NCBI GenBank assembly: GCA_016712285.1 | Contig: JADJRK010000001.1 | Span: forward strand, 1,550,001-1,614,000 | Reading direction: 5' to 3' | Length of the DNA stretch: 64,000 nt | Origin: Planctomycetota bacterium | Lineage (GTDB): Bacteria; Planctomycetota; UBA8742; UBA2392 | Part shown: piece by piece, positions 19,400-27,587 of the stretch | Layout: each line of letters starts with the position of its first letter | Numbering within the stretch: the stretch's first letter is position 1 | Position numbers and translations under genes: made by a program | Notes under the pieces: generated by a model | Told to the model about the DNA's origin: nothing | What the model saw: only the letters and a program-made list of their open reading frames with translations | Databases searched by the model: none

Positions 19400-21001
19400 T
19401 CAGGCGCGGCGACGACCGCGAGTCGCCAGCACCAGCGCCGGCATTCCCGCGATCAACAGTAGCAGCCATGTCGCCCCGCCGCCCGTTGAACACCCGCCTT
19501 CGCCCGGTGCCTCAAGCAGCTTCTTGGGTGGGCCTTCGTTGCCGCCGGTGTCGTTGATCGTGACGATTACGAAGTCGTTACTGACCCCGCCGTTGCCGTC
19601 TTCCACGATCAGCTCGAACGTATAGTTCTGCGTGAACGTCACCGCCGGCGCCGTGAAGGTCGGGCTCGCTGTCGTGGCGTTGGCAATTGTGACCAGCAAC
19701 CCGCCACCCACCTGCCGCCAGGTGAAGCGCAAGACGTCGCTTACATCGCCGTCAAAGCTGTTGACGCCGTTGAGCGTAACGAGCGAGCCTTCATCGACAA
19801 TCTGGTCCACGCCGGCGTTGGCCACGGGGCTGTTGGGCGACGTGTTGCCGATATAGCGAATGCGGTACAGCACGCCGTCCGTCAGGGCGTACATGTGGCC
19901 GTCCGGGCCAAACTGCAGGTCGCGCACTGGGCTCGCAAAGCCGCTGGCCAACGGCCAGGCTGCCACGCCGGTGCGTTCATTGCTGCCGGTCAGGACCACG
20001 CGGTGAATGGCACCGGAGGCCGCTTCGCTGCCCACGTACACCACGCCGCCGCGATAGCCGATGGCGGGGAACGCGGTGGCAGCGCTTGGGTAGAAGGCAA
20101 CGCCCGATGGCTCAAACGTGTGCGCCAGCACCCAGGCCGGGTCGACGTAGTTGGCATTTCCCTGCGTTCCGCTGATGCCGTTGGTGTCCCAGCCGAAATT
20201 CGCAGCCGCCGACAACACGTTGACCTCATCGACTCCGCTCGTGGACGGGTTGCCCGAGTCCACGACAAAGCCGTCGCCGGTGGTGGTGTTGAAGGCAATC
20301 GAGCGCGGGTTGCGCAGGCCGCGGGCGTAGTACGCGTTGCTGGTGATCGGGTTGCTGAGCGGAATGCTGCCGTCGGCCTGCAGGCGCAGGATTTTTCCGC
20401 GGCTGTCGGCTGTGTCCTGGGCAAATCCGCCGGCAAGCGCCACCGCGCTGCCGCCGTCGCCGACGGCGATGTACAGCATGCCGTCCGGGCCAAAGGCAAT
20501 GCGGCCGCCAAAGTTTGACGCCGCGCCGCCCATGACCACGGCGGCGCCAATCTGGGTTTCGCTGCCCACGACGGCTGTGCCCGGGACAGCGGTGTTTTCA
20601 AGGAACCGCTTGACCACGAGTTGCGGCGCGCCCGTTGAGCCCGTGGCGTGGCAGACATAGATGAAGCGGTTGGTGCTGTCGCCCGGCGCCAGCGGAAAGC
20701 CCGGGTGCAGGCAGATGCCGTGCAGGCCCAGGTCATTGCCGCCCGTGGGCGCGACAAAGCCTGAGACGGTCGCGAAGACAGTCGGCACGCCCGGCGTCGT
20801 GGTCGGCGTGGTGACGACCATGATCTGGCCGGTCGAATTCTCGGTGTAAAACAGGCGGCCGTCGGGCGCAAACGCCATGGCGCGCCCCGTGGTCACGGGA
20901 TTCAGCACCTGCTGCACCGGGGTCTCGAAACCACCGGCGACACTCTGCGCGAAAGCAAACGGCGCCAGCAAGGCGGCCAATACGAAAGCTGCAAGTCTCA
21001 T
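19400..21001 (-). CDS. Secreted glucose/sorbosone dehydrogenase-like beta-propeller with sorting tag
   Basis: 533 residues. A signal peptide (M-R-L-A-A-F-V-L-A-A-L-L-A-P-F-A-F-A-Q-S) is followed by a six-bladed propeller of the PQQ-dependent sugar dehydrogenase type: M-A-F-A-P-D-G-R-L-F-Y-T-E, G-L-H-G-I-C-L-H-P-G-F, I-A-F-G-P-D-G-M-L-Y-I-A-V-G-D-G-G and G-L-R-N-P-R-S-I-A-F-N. A PKD/cadherin-like beta domain follows (V-A-N-A-G-V-D-Q-I-V-D-E-G-S). The C-terminus, G-E-G-G-C-S-T-G-G-G, hydrophobic helix and R-G-R-R-R, is the same kind of Cys-containing tag as in the protein at 401-1990. It converges on the phosphoesterase gene. Confidence 0.82.
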   Translation of the reverse strand: MRLAAFVLAALLAPFAFAQSVAGGFETPVQQVLNPVTTGRAMAFAPDGRLFYTENSTGQIMVVTTPTTTPGVPTVFATVSGFVAPTGGNDLGLHGICLHPGFPLAPGDSTNRFIYVCHATGSTGAPQLVVKRFLENTAVPGTAVVGSETQIGAAVVMGGAASNFGGRIAFGPDGMLYIAVGDGGSAVALAGGFAQDTADSRGKILRLQADGSIPLSNPITSNAYYARGLRNPRSIAFNTTTGDGFVVDSGNPSTSGVDEVNVLSAAANFGWDTNGISGTQGNANYVDPAWVLAHTFEPSGVAFYPSAATAFPAIGYRGGVVYVGSEAASGAIHRVVLTGSNERTGVAAWPLASGFASPVRDLQFGPDGHMYALTDGVLYRIRYIGNTSPNSPVANAGVDQIVDEGSLVTLNGVNSFDGDVSDVLRFTWRQVGGGLLVTIANATTASPTFTAPAVTFTQNYTFELIVEDGNGGVSNDFVIVTINDTGGNEGPPKKLLEAPGEGGCSTGGGATWLLLLIAGMPALVLATRGRRRA

Positions 21002-21080
21002 GCGTTCAGCCTGTCGGGGTGCTACGGGGAAGAACCATGTTGGCCCCTATTGAACGCTCGCGCAAGGGCGGGCGCCGGGC

Positions 21081-23114
21081 TCAATCGATCAGTTTCATGC
21101 CTCGGGGCGACAGAAACACGGCAAATGGCCGCCCCACGAACAGTTCACGCTGCACATAGGGGTGGCGTTCAACCTGGATCGCGTTGATGTCTTTCAAGGA
21201 TACGCGAACAAACCCCCCACCCTCGGTCCAGAAATCAATGGCGCCGCGGCCGTGGTTGCGGGCGGCTGCCTTGAACTGGTCAAAGGCCTCCTGCACCGTG
21301 CGCGCGTCGGCTTGTTCGCGTTCGTCGCCGCGTTCCTCGGCCGTGAAGTGCGCAAGGCGGAACAGCTTGTGGTACGCGCTGTAGGGGTCGGCCTGCTCCG
21401 TCGCCTTCTTGAGCAGGCTTACCAGCTCAGGCTGCGTCGGGTCATCCAGCGAGCCTGTCACCTGCGTGCCGTCTTCCAGGAACAGCGTCACGCGAATCCA
21501 GTACCGGCAGTCAGCGCTGCCCGGCGAGTTGTCGCCCAGCACGAAATAGTGGTCACCCTCGAGACTCACGCCCATCGGCAACTCGCGGCGCTGCTGCGGC
21601 TCTTCGAGCGTGCGCCCGATGTAGTAAATGTCGCGGTCAATCCCGTGCACCGTCACCGAGGCCTTGCCGCCCGCCGGTAGCAGCTGGATGCGGCCGCGGC
21701 GGCCGCCCGGGGGCTCATCCCCGGCCATGCGCATGGCCTCAGGGCCGTCAAGCCGAATGGGCTTTTCGGCGTCGCGGGCGCGCAACTGGTCCAGCAGTGC
21801 CGTGCCGACATGCTGGACTGTCCTGCGTTCGCCGTCGATCTCGACCACCAGTTCGCCGTCTGCCAGCGAAAACGCAAACTCGACGCTGTCGCCGACTTCG
21901 ACGCCGCTCAAGTCTTCCACCGCCAGTTTCGAGGTGTGCGATCCGCCGGCTTCGGCATGAAACAGCTCAACGCCGCCGGCTTTCAACACTAGGCTGTATT
22001 CGTCCGCGTCGCGGATCAGGCGAATCTCCACGCCCTTGCCGTCGGCGAGGTCGGCGCTGGCCCTGATGCGCAGGTCACCCACGATGTGGTTCCCGAACTG
22101 TTCTTTCGGGCTTTCCGTGGCGCCAAAGCTGGCGTCGTGGTCCACGGCGTCGCCCGCTTCGTCGCCCTTGCCGCGCGGGAACGTGGCCGAGGCGCCTTCG
22201 CCCAGCACAACCTGTCCATCCACAAGCTCGGCGCTGCCGCTGCGATGAAAGTGCTTTACCCACTCGGTCTTGTCCCTCAGCCGAGTGACATAGGGCAGCC
22301 AGAGCACTTCGCGGGGGCGCGGCGGCTTGGCGAGCAGTTCGATCTCGGCGCCCTCGTTGCGCTTGATGTAGATGTCGCCCTGGGCAATCAGCACCTGTTC
22401 ACCGGGCAGGCCGATGCAGCGCTTGACGTAGGGCTCGCCGCGCCGCAGCGGATAGCGAAACACCACGGGTTCCCAGCGCTCAGGATCGCGCCAGGTGTAC
22501 GTGAACTTGTCCACCAGCACGCGGTCGCCGGTGACCGGGTCACCCAACAGTGTCGGCGCCATGCTGCCCGACGGGATGCGGAAGGCCTCAAGGCCGAAGT
22601 GCCAGACCAGCAGCACGAGCACCAGCGCCGCCGCCAGGCTTTCGATGTTTTCGAACACGACTGTCAGGGCCTTGCGCTCGGTGGTGCGCAGGTCACGGCC
22701 GCGCACCAGTGCCTTGTTGACCGAGCCGCGCAGCGTGAACACCGCCGCCATGCTCAGCAGCCCGGCCAGCGCAGTCCAGCCCGAGGCATGCAACAGCGCC
22801 ATCGCCAGCAGGCTCAGGCCGGCCAACCCGGCCGCAAACCCGCCGCGCAGGACCGGAGACGTCGAGTGCGCCTTGCGCCGAAACAGCACCCAGGTAACGG
22901 GCAGCAGTACCAGCAGCGCCAGAAGCACCGGCAGCCGCAGCCAGACGCCATCCATCCTGGGGGACGGAAACAGCGCCACCGCGCAGGCCGCAGCCGCCGC
23001 CAGTGTGCAGATGTCTGCCAACCGGCCCCGCAGCGCGGGGGAAAGCCGCGCATAGCCCTTGGCTTGCACGGCATCAACGGTCGGTTGTCCAGCCACGCCT
23101 GCTCCTTCACCCAT
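21081..23114 (-). CDS. lepB: Signal peptidase I with large insertion
   Basis: 677 residues from ATG 23114, about twice the usual length. Four to five membrane helices at the N-terminus precede the catalytic Ser in I-P-S-G-S-M-A-P-T-L. The catalytic Lys is in Y-V-K-R-C-I-G-L-P-G. Box E, G-D-N-S-P-G-S-A-D-C-R, lies about 290 residues later. In E. coli this distance is far shorter; the insertion here is beta-rich, with D-G-Q-V-V-L-G-E-G and two G-V-E-V-G-D-S-V-E-F-like strands, suggesting a lectin-like sandwich facing the outside. The enzyme cleaves signal peptides of secreted proteins. A TTG upstream at 23162 is a less likely start. It is transcribed divergently from the peroxiredoxin gene. Confidence 0.9.
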   Translation of the reverse strand: MGEGAGVAGQPTVDAVQAKGYARLSPALRGRLADICTLAAAAACAVALFPSPRMDGVWLRLPVLLALLVLLPVTWVLFRRKAHSTSPVLRGGFAAGLAGLSLLAMALLHASGWTALAGLLSMAAVFTLRGSVNKALVRGRDLRTTERKALTVVFENIESLAAALVLVLLVWHFGLEAFRIPSGSMAPTLLGDPVTGDRVLVDKFTYTWRDPERWEPVVFRYPLRRGEPYVKRCIGLPGEQVLIAQGDIYIKRNEGAEIELLAKPPRPREVLWLPYVTRLRDKTEWVKHFHRSGSAELVDGQVVLGEGASATFPRGKGDEAGDAVDHDASFGATESPKEQFGNHIVGDLRIRASADLADGKGVEIRLIRDADEYSLVLKAGGVELFHAEAGGSHTSKLAVEDLSGVEVGDSVEFAFSLADGELVVEIDGERRTVQHVGTALLDQLRARDAEKPIRLDGPEAMRMAGDEPPGGRRGRIQLLPAGGKASVTVHGIDRDIYYIGRTLEEPQQRRELPMGVSLEGDHYFVLGDNSPGSADCRYWIRVTLFLEDGTQVTGSLDDPTQPELVSLLKKATEQADPYSAYHKLFRLAHFTAEERGDEREQADARTVQEAFDQFKAAARNHGRGAIDFWTEGGGFVRVSLKDINAIQVERHPYVQRELFVGRPFAVFLSPRGMKLID

Positions 23115-23164
23115 ACATCTGCAAGCTATAGTGCCGGGGCGGCTGGAACAAGAACGGAGCAAAG

Positions 23165-23632
23165 ATGCTGAAGCAAGGTGACAAGGCCCCTGCCTTCAAA
23201 CTGCGTGACCAGGACGGCAAACCGCACTCGCTTGCCGACTACAAAGGCAAGTGGGTCGTGTTGTTCGCGTACCCCAAGGCCAACACCAGCGGCTGAACCA
23301 AAGAGGCGATTGCCTTCACCGGTCTGGTGACGAAGTTTTCAAAGCTGGGCGCTGTCGTGCTCGGGATCAGTCCCGACAGCGAAGCTGCGCAAAAGAAGTT
23401 CGAGCAGAAACAGAAGCTGGGCGTCGCCCTGCTGTGCGACCAGGACAACGCCGTGTGCAGCGCATACGGCTGCTATGGCGAGAAAAGCATGTATGGCCGG
23501 AAGTTCATGGGCATCATTCGCAGCACCTATCTGATCGACCCAAAGGGCGTGGTCGCGAAGGTGTGGAGCCCGGTCAAGGTCGATGGCCACCCGGAAAAGG
23601 TGCTCGAAGCATTGGTCGATTTGGCGGGATAG
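23165..23632 (+). CDS. Bcp-type peroxiredoxin with TGA at the peroxidatic Cys: predicted selenoprotein
   Basis: ATG 23165 (GGAG at 23156-23159) opens a frame of 156 codons that is interrupted once, by TGA at 23294-23296, codon 44. Translation through it gives F-A-Y-P-K-A-N-T-S-G-[TGA]-T-K-E-A-I; the family has Y-P-K-x-x-T-P-G-C-T-x-E-A-C. The TGA is therefore at the peroxidatic cysteine, as expected for selenocysteine. Both sides are intact: A-F-K-L-R-D-Q-D-G before it, and K-L-G-A-V-V-L-G-I-S-P-D-S, M-Y-G-R-K-F-M-G-I-I-R-S-T-Y-L-I-D after it. The resolving Cys five residues on is Ile, so it would work as a 1-Sec enzyme reducing peroxides with an external thiol. A hairpin follows the TGA. A sequencing error or pseudogene is less likely but not excluded. 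Confidence 0.85.
23297..23340 (+). promoter_or_regulatory. Candidate bacterial SECIS element
   Basis: TCACC (23316-23320) pairs with GGTGA (23326-23330) around the loop GGTCT, whose first base is 25 nt after the TGA (24 bases between). Published bacterial SECIS models ask for an apical loop roughly 16-37 nt after the UGA with a G among its first two bases; both hold here. CT (23314-23315) could extend the stem with AG (23334-23335) across an internal loop. The stem is short, so this is a candidate only. Confidence 0.55.
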
Positions 23633-23678
23633 CCGCGTTGCGTAACGTGGCGCGCAAGCCGATAATGGGGGCATACCC

Positions 23679-24770
23679 ATGCCGATCCCATTTCGCTGCC
23701 CGATTTGCAGTCGAGACTACCGCGTCGCGGACGAGAACGCGGGCAGGCGCTTTGATTGCAAGTCATGCGGCAACAAGATCACGGTCCCCGGCGGCGACAT
23801 CGCCGAGATCAAGACCGGCAAAGTCAGAGCCCGCCGAACGGACCACGACTCCACCGCCAAGCTGGCCAAAGGCACGCCATCGAAGCGCAACGTGCCATCT
23901 GACACGGTCATCCTGAGCGACAAACGCCCGCCACCTTCCACCAAGGCTGCCGGCGTGACGGTGAAAAGCGCAGCCCCAGGCCGCGGGCCCACCAAGGCCA
24001 ACCTTGAGCTGGTGCCGGACGTAATGCCAGAGCCGACACCGCCGCCGCGCCTGCCGACCGGGCTCAAGTCGCCCACAGACCTGCCCAAGCCCATACGGGC
24101 TGAAAGCACGCGCGCGATGCCTGACGTGCCCACACCCCGCATGTGGAACCTGGTTTTGATCCTGGGCGTGGCTGCGATGTGTACGGGGCTGTTCTTGCCA
24201 TGGTTCACCCCGGGCGTGGAAGGCTTCGACGCGTTGGCCGGGTACCTTCTGCCGTTGAAGGCGGCTGAGCTTGTTGCAGCGCTGCACGACGCGGGCACTT
24301 ACGGCGACAACTCGCTGCTTCTTGCGATGCGCGAGAGTCACATCGAGTACTTTGCATTCTTCGCGCTTTACCTGATCCCGCTGCTGGGGTTTCACGCCGT
24401 GATCGACGACATTCGCTTTGCGGGCAAGGGCAAGAGTCACTGGTGGTATCGCGTGCTCGCCGCTCTTGGCCCGCTGCTCGCTGCCGGCGCAGTCTACGGG
24501 GCATTCCGGTATGGCATTGAGGCATGGATCGCAGCCGGCGGGCCCGATGCCCTCGCCATCGACTTGAACGCGACCTTGGCAGCCATCGAGTATGGCCTGT
24601 GGGTGCTGCTGGGCGGGTGGTTTCTTACCGCGCTGTCCGTGATCGTGCGCCCCAAACCGAAGTACCGGGGCGCGCCCGCAACGAAGAGCCCCAAAGCCGC
24701 GCCGCATGCAAAGTCACAAAGCAGGGTGAAGCTACCCAAGGCACGCGAGCCCGCAGCGTCAGCCGAGTAA
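23679..24770 (+). CDS. Zinc-ribbon membrane protein of unknown function
   Basis: 363 residues. The N-terminus is a zinc ribbon (F-R-C-P-I-C-S-R-D-Y-R-V-A-D-E-N-A-G-R-R-F-D-C-K-S-C-G), two CxxC knuckles 22 residues apart. A Pro/Lys-rich linker follows to residue 145. Four or five membrane helices then occupy about 152-315 (M-W-N-L-V-L-I-L-G-V-A-A-M, F-F-A-L-Y-L-I-P-L-L-G and others). The tail is basic. Proteins with this ribbon opening are frequent in Planctomycetota but uncharacterised. The next gene shares the same ribbon, so the two are paralogues in that part. Confidence 0.7.
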   Translation: MPIPFRCPICSRDYRVADENAGRRFDCKSCGNKITVPGGDIAEIKTGKVRARRTDHDSTAKLAKGTPSKRNVPSDTVILSDKRPPPSTKAAGVTVKSAAPGRGPTKANLELVPDVMPEPTPPPRLPTGLKSPTDLPKPIRAESTRAMPDVPTPRMWNLVLILGVAAMCTGLFLPWFTPGVEGFDALAGYLLPLKAAELVAALHDAGTYGDNSLLLAMRESHIEYFAFFALYLIPLLGFHAVIDDIRFAGKGKSHWWYRVLAALGPLLAAGAVYGAFRYGIEAWIAAGGPDALAIDLNATLAAIEYGLWVLLGGWFLTALSVIVRPKPKYRGAPATKSPKAAPHAKSQSRVKLPKAREPAASAE

Positions 24771-24839
24771 CGCTACAGTTGCGAACTTACCGGGCAATTC
24801 GATAATCAATGGCCCCGGTGAATGCAGCGAGGGATTGCC

Positions 24840-25238
24840 ATGCCCATCCAGTTCAGTTGTCCTCATTGCGCACGCGCCTACAGCATCGCCGACCAGTACG
24901 CCGGCAAGAAGTTTGCGTGCAAGCAGTGCGGCAAGCCCGTGGATGTCCCGACAGAAAGTCTGCCCGCGGCGGCTACGTCCAAGCGGGCGGCACCGGCTGC
25001 CTCACCTTCAACGCGCACGGCGCCGGCGCCCACTGCGTCAACGCGTTCTGCACCGGCCCCTGCTCCGTCTACGCGTAGCGCGCCAGCGCCCGCTGCACCG
25101 GCGCCCGCGCAGCCGACTCGCAGGCCAACGGCGCCTGTGGTCAAGTCGGGCGGCACACGGCCGAACCTGCCCGGCAAGCTGAAGCCCAAGACCGAAGTGA
25201 AACTGCCGGGCAAATCCCGCCCGCCTGCGGCAAGCTGA
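24840..25238 (+). CDS. Zinc-ribbon protein with Ala/Pro/Thr-rich tail
   Basis: 132 residues from ATG 24840 (GAGGGA upstream). The first 40 residues, M-P-I-Q-F-S-C-P-H-C-A-R-A-Y-S-I-A-D, then F-A-C-K-Q-C-G, match the ribbon of the preceding gene almost position for position. The rest is a low-complexity tail with repeated S-T-R-(T/S)-A-P-A-P units, ending in basic residues. No membrane helix is present. It may be a soluble relative of its neighbour; the repeat tail is probably disordered. Function unknown. Confidence 0.65.
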   Translation: MPIQFSCPHCARAYSIADQYAGKKFACKQCGKPVDVPTESLPAAATSKRAAPAASPSTRTAPAPTASTRSAPAPAPSTRSAPAPAAPAPAQPTRRPTAPVVKSGGTRPNLPGKLKPKTEVKLPGKSRPPAAS

Positions 25239-25255
25239 TCGCGATACAAACACAA

Positions 25256-25285
25256 AAGAGCCCGCCGCAAGGCGGGCTCTTTGCT
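25256..25285. terminator. Bidirectional terminator
   Basis: GAGCCCGCC (25258-25266), loop GCAA, GGCGGGCTC (25271-25279), with TTTGCTT on the plus side and AAAA before it, which reads as TTTTGTG on the minus strand. It separates two convergent genes. Confidence 0.85.
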
Positions 25286-25298
25286 TGCCGCGGGTGGG

Positions 25299-26261
25299 CT
25301 ATCCCCAATCCCAGTCGTTGATGAAGTTCTTGAAGTGGTCGCCGGCGTCCTTGTGGAACTCGGCAATGTTGTACAGGTCCAGGTACAGCTTGGTCTGGTA
25401 CTTCTTGTTCTCCCAGTCGCTGGAGTCATCGCGGAAACGCAGCACGATGAAAGTGTCGGCGGTGTCGCTGTGGAACCAGAATGCAACCTGGTTCTCGTAG
25501 CCCGAGCCCCAGCGCGAAAGCAGCAGCACCGGCTTCTCGGCGTTCTTGCCGATCTTCTGCAGGCGCTTCATCAGCAGCGCGTACGGGTCAACACCTTCCT
25601 GCACGTCCTTGAGCAGGTTCAGCGTCGGGGTGTCCTGTTCCTGGATGAACTCTTTCAGCTTGGCCACGTCGCCGCTGTCCAGCGTCTCGCGGAACGCCTT
25701 CATGGCCGAAGTGTTGTAATCCACGCGATAGTCCGACGGCGTGCAGCTTGCCAGGAACCAGTTGTAGATCTTCTTGCCGCCTTCTTTGTCAGCTTCTTCC
25801 GGCGCCTCGCGCACGCAGCGCACCATGTGCACGGCTTCGCCCTTGCGCACAGCCACGACGGCATAGTTGCCGACGGTGCCCTGTTCCATCGTCTTGAAGT
25901 TCTCGGCTTTGTCGTCGTACGCCGCCAGCAGCTTGCCGAACGCCTTCAGGTACGTGGAGCCCTTCTCTTCGCCGAAGCCGCCGTAGTAGTCATAGTCGGC
26001 GTTGCGCGCGGCGTCTTTGCCCAGGCACGCCTTGAGCGTTTCCATCTCGTCGGCCTTGGCTGCCTTGATCGCCTTGCCCAGGACCTCAGCCGGAGTCTTG
26101 TGACCTTCGGCGGTGCCGTCCTTGATCTTGAGTTCCTTGGGTGCGGGCACTTCCGCCAGCAGGCCAAGCTTCGCATCGGAATGCTCGTCCGCAGTCACAG
26201 GTACCACAGCGGCACCTACAGCCAACGCCGCAGCGCCGGCCCAAAGCAACATCCTGCTCAT
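25299..26261 (-). CDS. Secreted protein of unknown function
   Basis: 320 residues from ATG 26261, which is correctly spaced from the CGGAG at 26275-26271; another ATG at 26267 sits directly on that site. A signal peptide (M-L-L-W-A-G-A-A-A-L-A-V-G-A-A-V) is followed by a soluble, charged alpha/beta domain. The A-Y-D-D-K-A-E-N-F-K-T and G-N-Y-A-V-V-A-V-R-K-G-E-A-V-H-M segment has the look of an NTF2/DUF4878-like fold. A second similar region near the end is F-W-F-H-S-D-T-A-D-T-F-I-V-L-R-F. I do not recognise a family. It stands alone between terminator and acyl-CoA dehydrogenase gene. Confidence 0.6.
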   Translation of the reverse strand: MSRMLLWAGAAALAVGAAVVPVTADEHSDAKLGLLAEVPAPKELKIKDGTAEGHKTPAEVLGKAIKAAKADEMETLKACLGKDAARNADYDYYGGFGEEKGSTYLKAFGKLLAAYDDKAENFKTMEQGTVGNYAVVAVRKGEAVHMVRCVREAPEEADKEGGKKIYNWFLASCTPSDYRVDYNTSAMKAFRETLDSGDVAKLKEFIQEQDTPTLNLLKDVQEGVDPYALLMKRLQKIGKNAEKPVLLLSRWGSGYENQVAFWFHSDTADTFIVLRFRDDSSDWENKKYQTKLYLDLYNIAEFHKDAGDHFKNFINDWDWG

Positions 26262-26429
26262 ATTCATCTCCGTTGGGTAAGGCACGGCCCCAGCCGTTCC
26301 TGATCTGACAAGAAGCATAAAATGGCCCGGCCCCGGGTCAATTCGCGCGGCGTTGCAACCTGCGATGCATTGCCTAAAGTCCGGTCTGTGCGAGCTTTAG
26401 ACCACGCGCAATTTTGATGGGGAGATGCC

Positions 26430-27587
26430 ATGGACTTCACATTTACCGAAGAACAGCAGATGTTCCGGCAAGCCGCCGCCGACTTCTGCAAGACTGAAGT
26501 CGAGCCCGTGGCGATCAAGCTCGAGAACGGCAAAGAGTTTCCCACAGAGCTTACACAGAAGATGGCAGAGCTCGGTTTCATGGGCCTCGTCATCCCTGAA
26601 CAATACGGCGGAGTCGGCGCTGACTACCTCGCATATTTGCTGGTCGAAGGAGAAATCGCCAAGTCCAGCATCAGCCTTTCCATGACACTGGGCGCGCAGA
26701 ACAGCCTCGTCGCATTGCCGATCATGAACTTTGCAACCGAGGCGCAGAAGCAGCAGTGGCTGCCGCCCTTGGCCAGCGGCGCCAAATTGGGGTCATTCGC
26801 GCTGACCGAACCGGGCGCCGGCAGTGACCCCGCCGGCATGCGCACCACCGCGGTCAAGAAAGGCGACAAGTGGGTGCTCAACGGCACCAAGCTGTACATC
26901 ACGAACGGTGCCGTCGCCGAGTACCTGATCGTGTGGGCCAAGACCGGCGAGAAAGCTGACGGCAAACCGCTGCTGAGCGCATTCCTGGTCGACAAGGAAG
27001 TCAGCCCGTTCAAGGTCGGCACCGTCGAGGACAAGATGGGCGTGCACGCCAGCCCCACGACGGAACTGATCTTTGAAGAGTGCGAAGTACCCGCCGAGAA
27101 CCTGCTGGGCAAAGAGGGCGACGGCTTCAAGGTCGCGCTGATCACCCTGAACACAGGCCGCTGCAGCGTGGCCACGCAGTGCCTTGGGCTGGCCGAGGCC
27201 GCATACCTGCGCGCCAAGCGCTTTGCCGGCGAGCGTGAACAGTTCGGCCAGAAAATCTGGGAATTCCAGGGCATCGGATTCAAGCTTGCCGACATGATCA
27301 CAGAGTTGAACGCCGCCAAGGGCCTGGTCTGGCACGCGGTCTGGCTGAAAGAACAGTACGGCCTGAGTGACCCGCGCTTTATCAGCATGGCGGCCCAGGC
27401 CAAGCTGTACGCCAGCGAAATGGCTGAGCGCGTGACCAGCGCGGCCATCCAGATTCACGGCGGGTACGGCTACATGAAAGAGTACCGGGTCGAAGAGTTC
27501 TTCCGCGCGGCGCGCCTGATGACCATTGTCGAAGGCACCAGCGAAATCCAGCGCCTCACGATTTCGCGCTGGGAGATGAAGGCATAG
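26430..27587 (+). CDS. Acyl-CoA dehydrogenase
   Basis: 385 residues, standard size, cytoplasmic flavoenzyme. GGGGAG precedes the ATG. The N-terminal helical domain opens with F-T-E-E-Q-Q-M-F-R. The FAD/substrate strand is F-A-L-T-E-P-G-A-G-S-D-P-A-G-M-R-T-T-A. The R-E-Q-F-G-Q-K-I and Q-I-H-G-G-Y-G-Y-M blocks are present. The catalytic base Glu of the E-G-T-S-x-I-Q-R motif is there (I-V-E-G-T-S-E-I-Q-R-L), so it should be active as a short/branched-chain type dehydrogenase. It introduces the alpha-beta double bond in fatty or amino acid breakdown. The partner genes are not adjacent. The 3' end overlaps the convergent GNAT gene by 32 bp. Confidence 0.92.
   Translation: MDFTFTEEQQMFRQAAADFCKTEVEPVAIKLENGKEFPTELTQKMAELGFMGLVIPEQYGGVGADYLAYLLVEGEIAKSSISLSMTLGAQNSLVALPIMNFATEAQKQQWLPPLASGAKLGSFALTEPGAGSDPAGMRTTAVKKGDKWVLNGTKLYITNGAVAEYLIVWAKTGEKADGKPLLSAFLVDKEVSPFKVGTVEDKMGVHASPTTELIFEECEVPAENLLGKEGDGFKVALITLNTGRCSVATQCLGLAEAAYLRAKRFAGEREQFGQKIWEFQGIGFKLADMITELNAAKGLVWHAVWLKEQYGLSDPRFISMAAQAKLYASEMAERVTSAAIQIHGGYGYMKEYRVEEFFRAARLMTIVEGTSEIQRLTISRWEMKA

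Noticed and set aside
22086..23171. 361-codon plus-strand frame opposite signal peptidase I
   Set aside because: Shadow of lepB; composition is random and Arg/Gln-rich.
23165..23296. Genome-wide recoding of TGA
   Set aside because: Most genes in the window end in TGA at sensible places, for instance prs, ccmF and polA, so only this TGA needs a special reading.
23327..23632. Short peroxiredoxin fragment as a gene of its own
   Set aside because: It starts within the domain and lacks the active site; the upstream half is in the same frame across one TGA.
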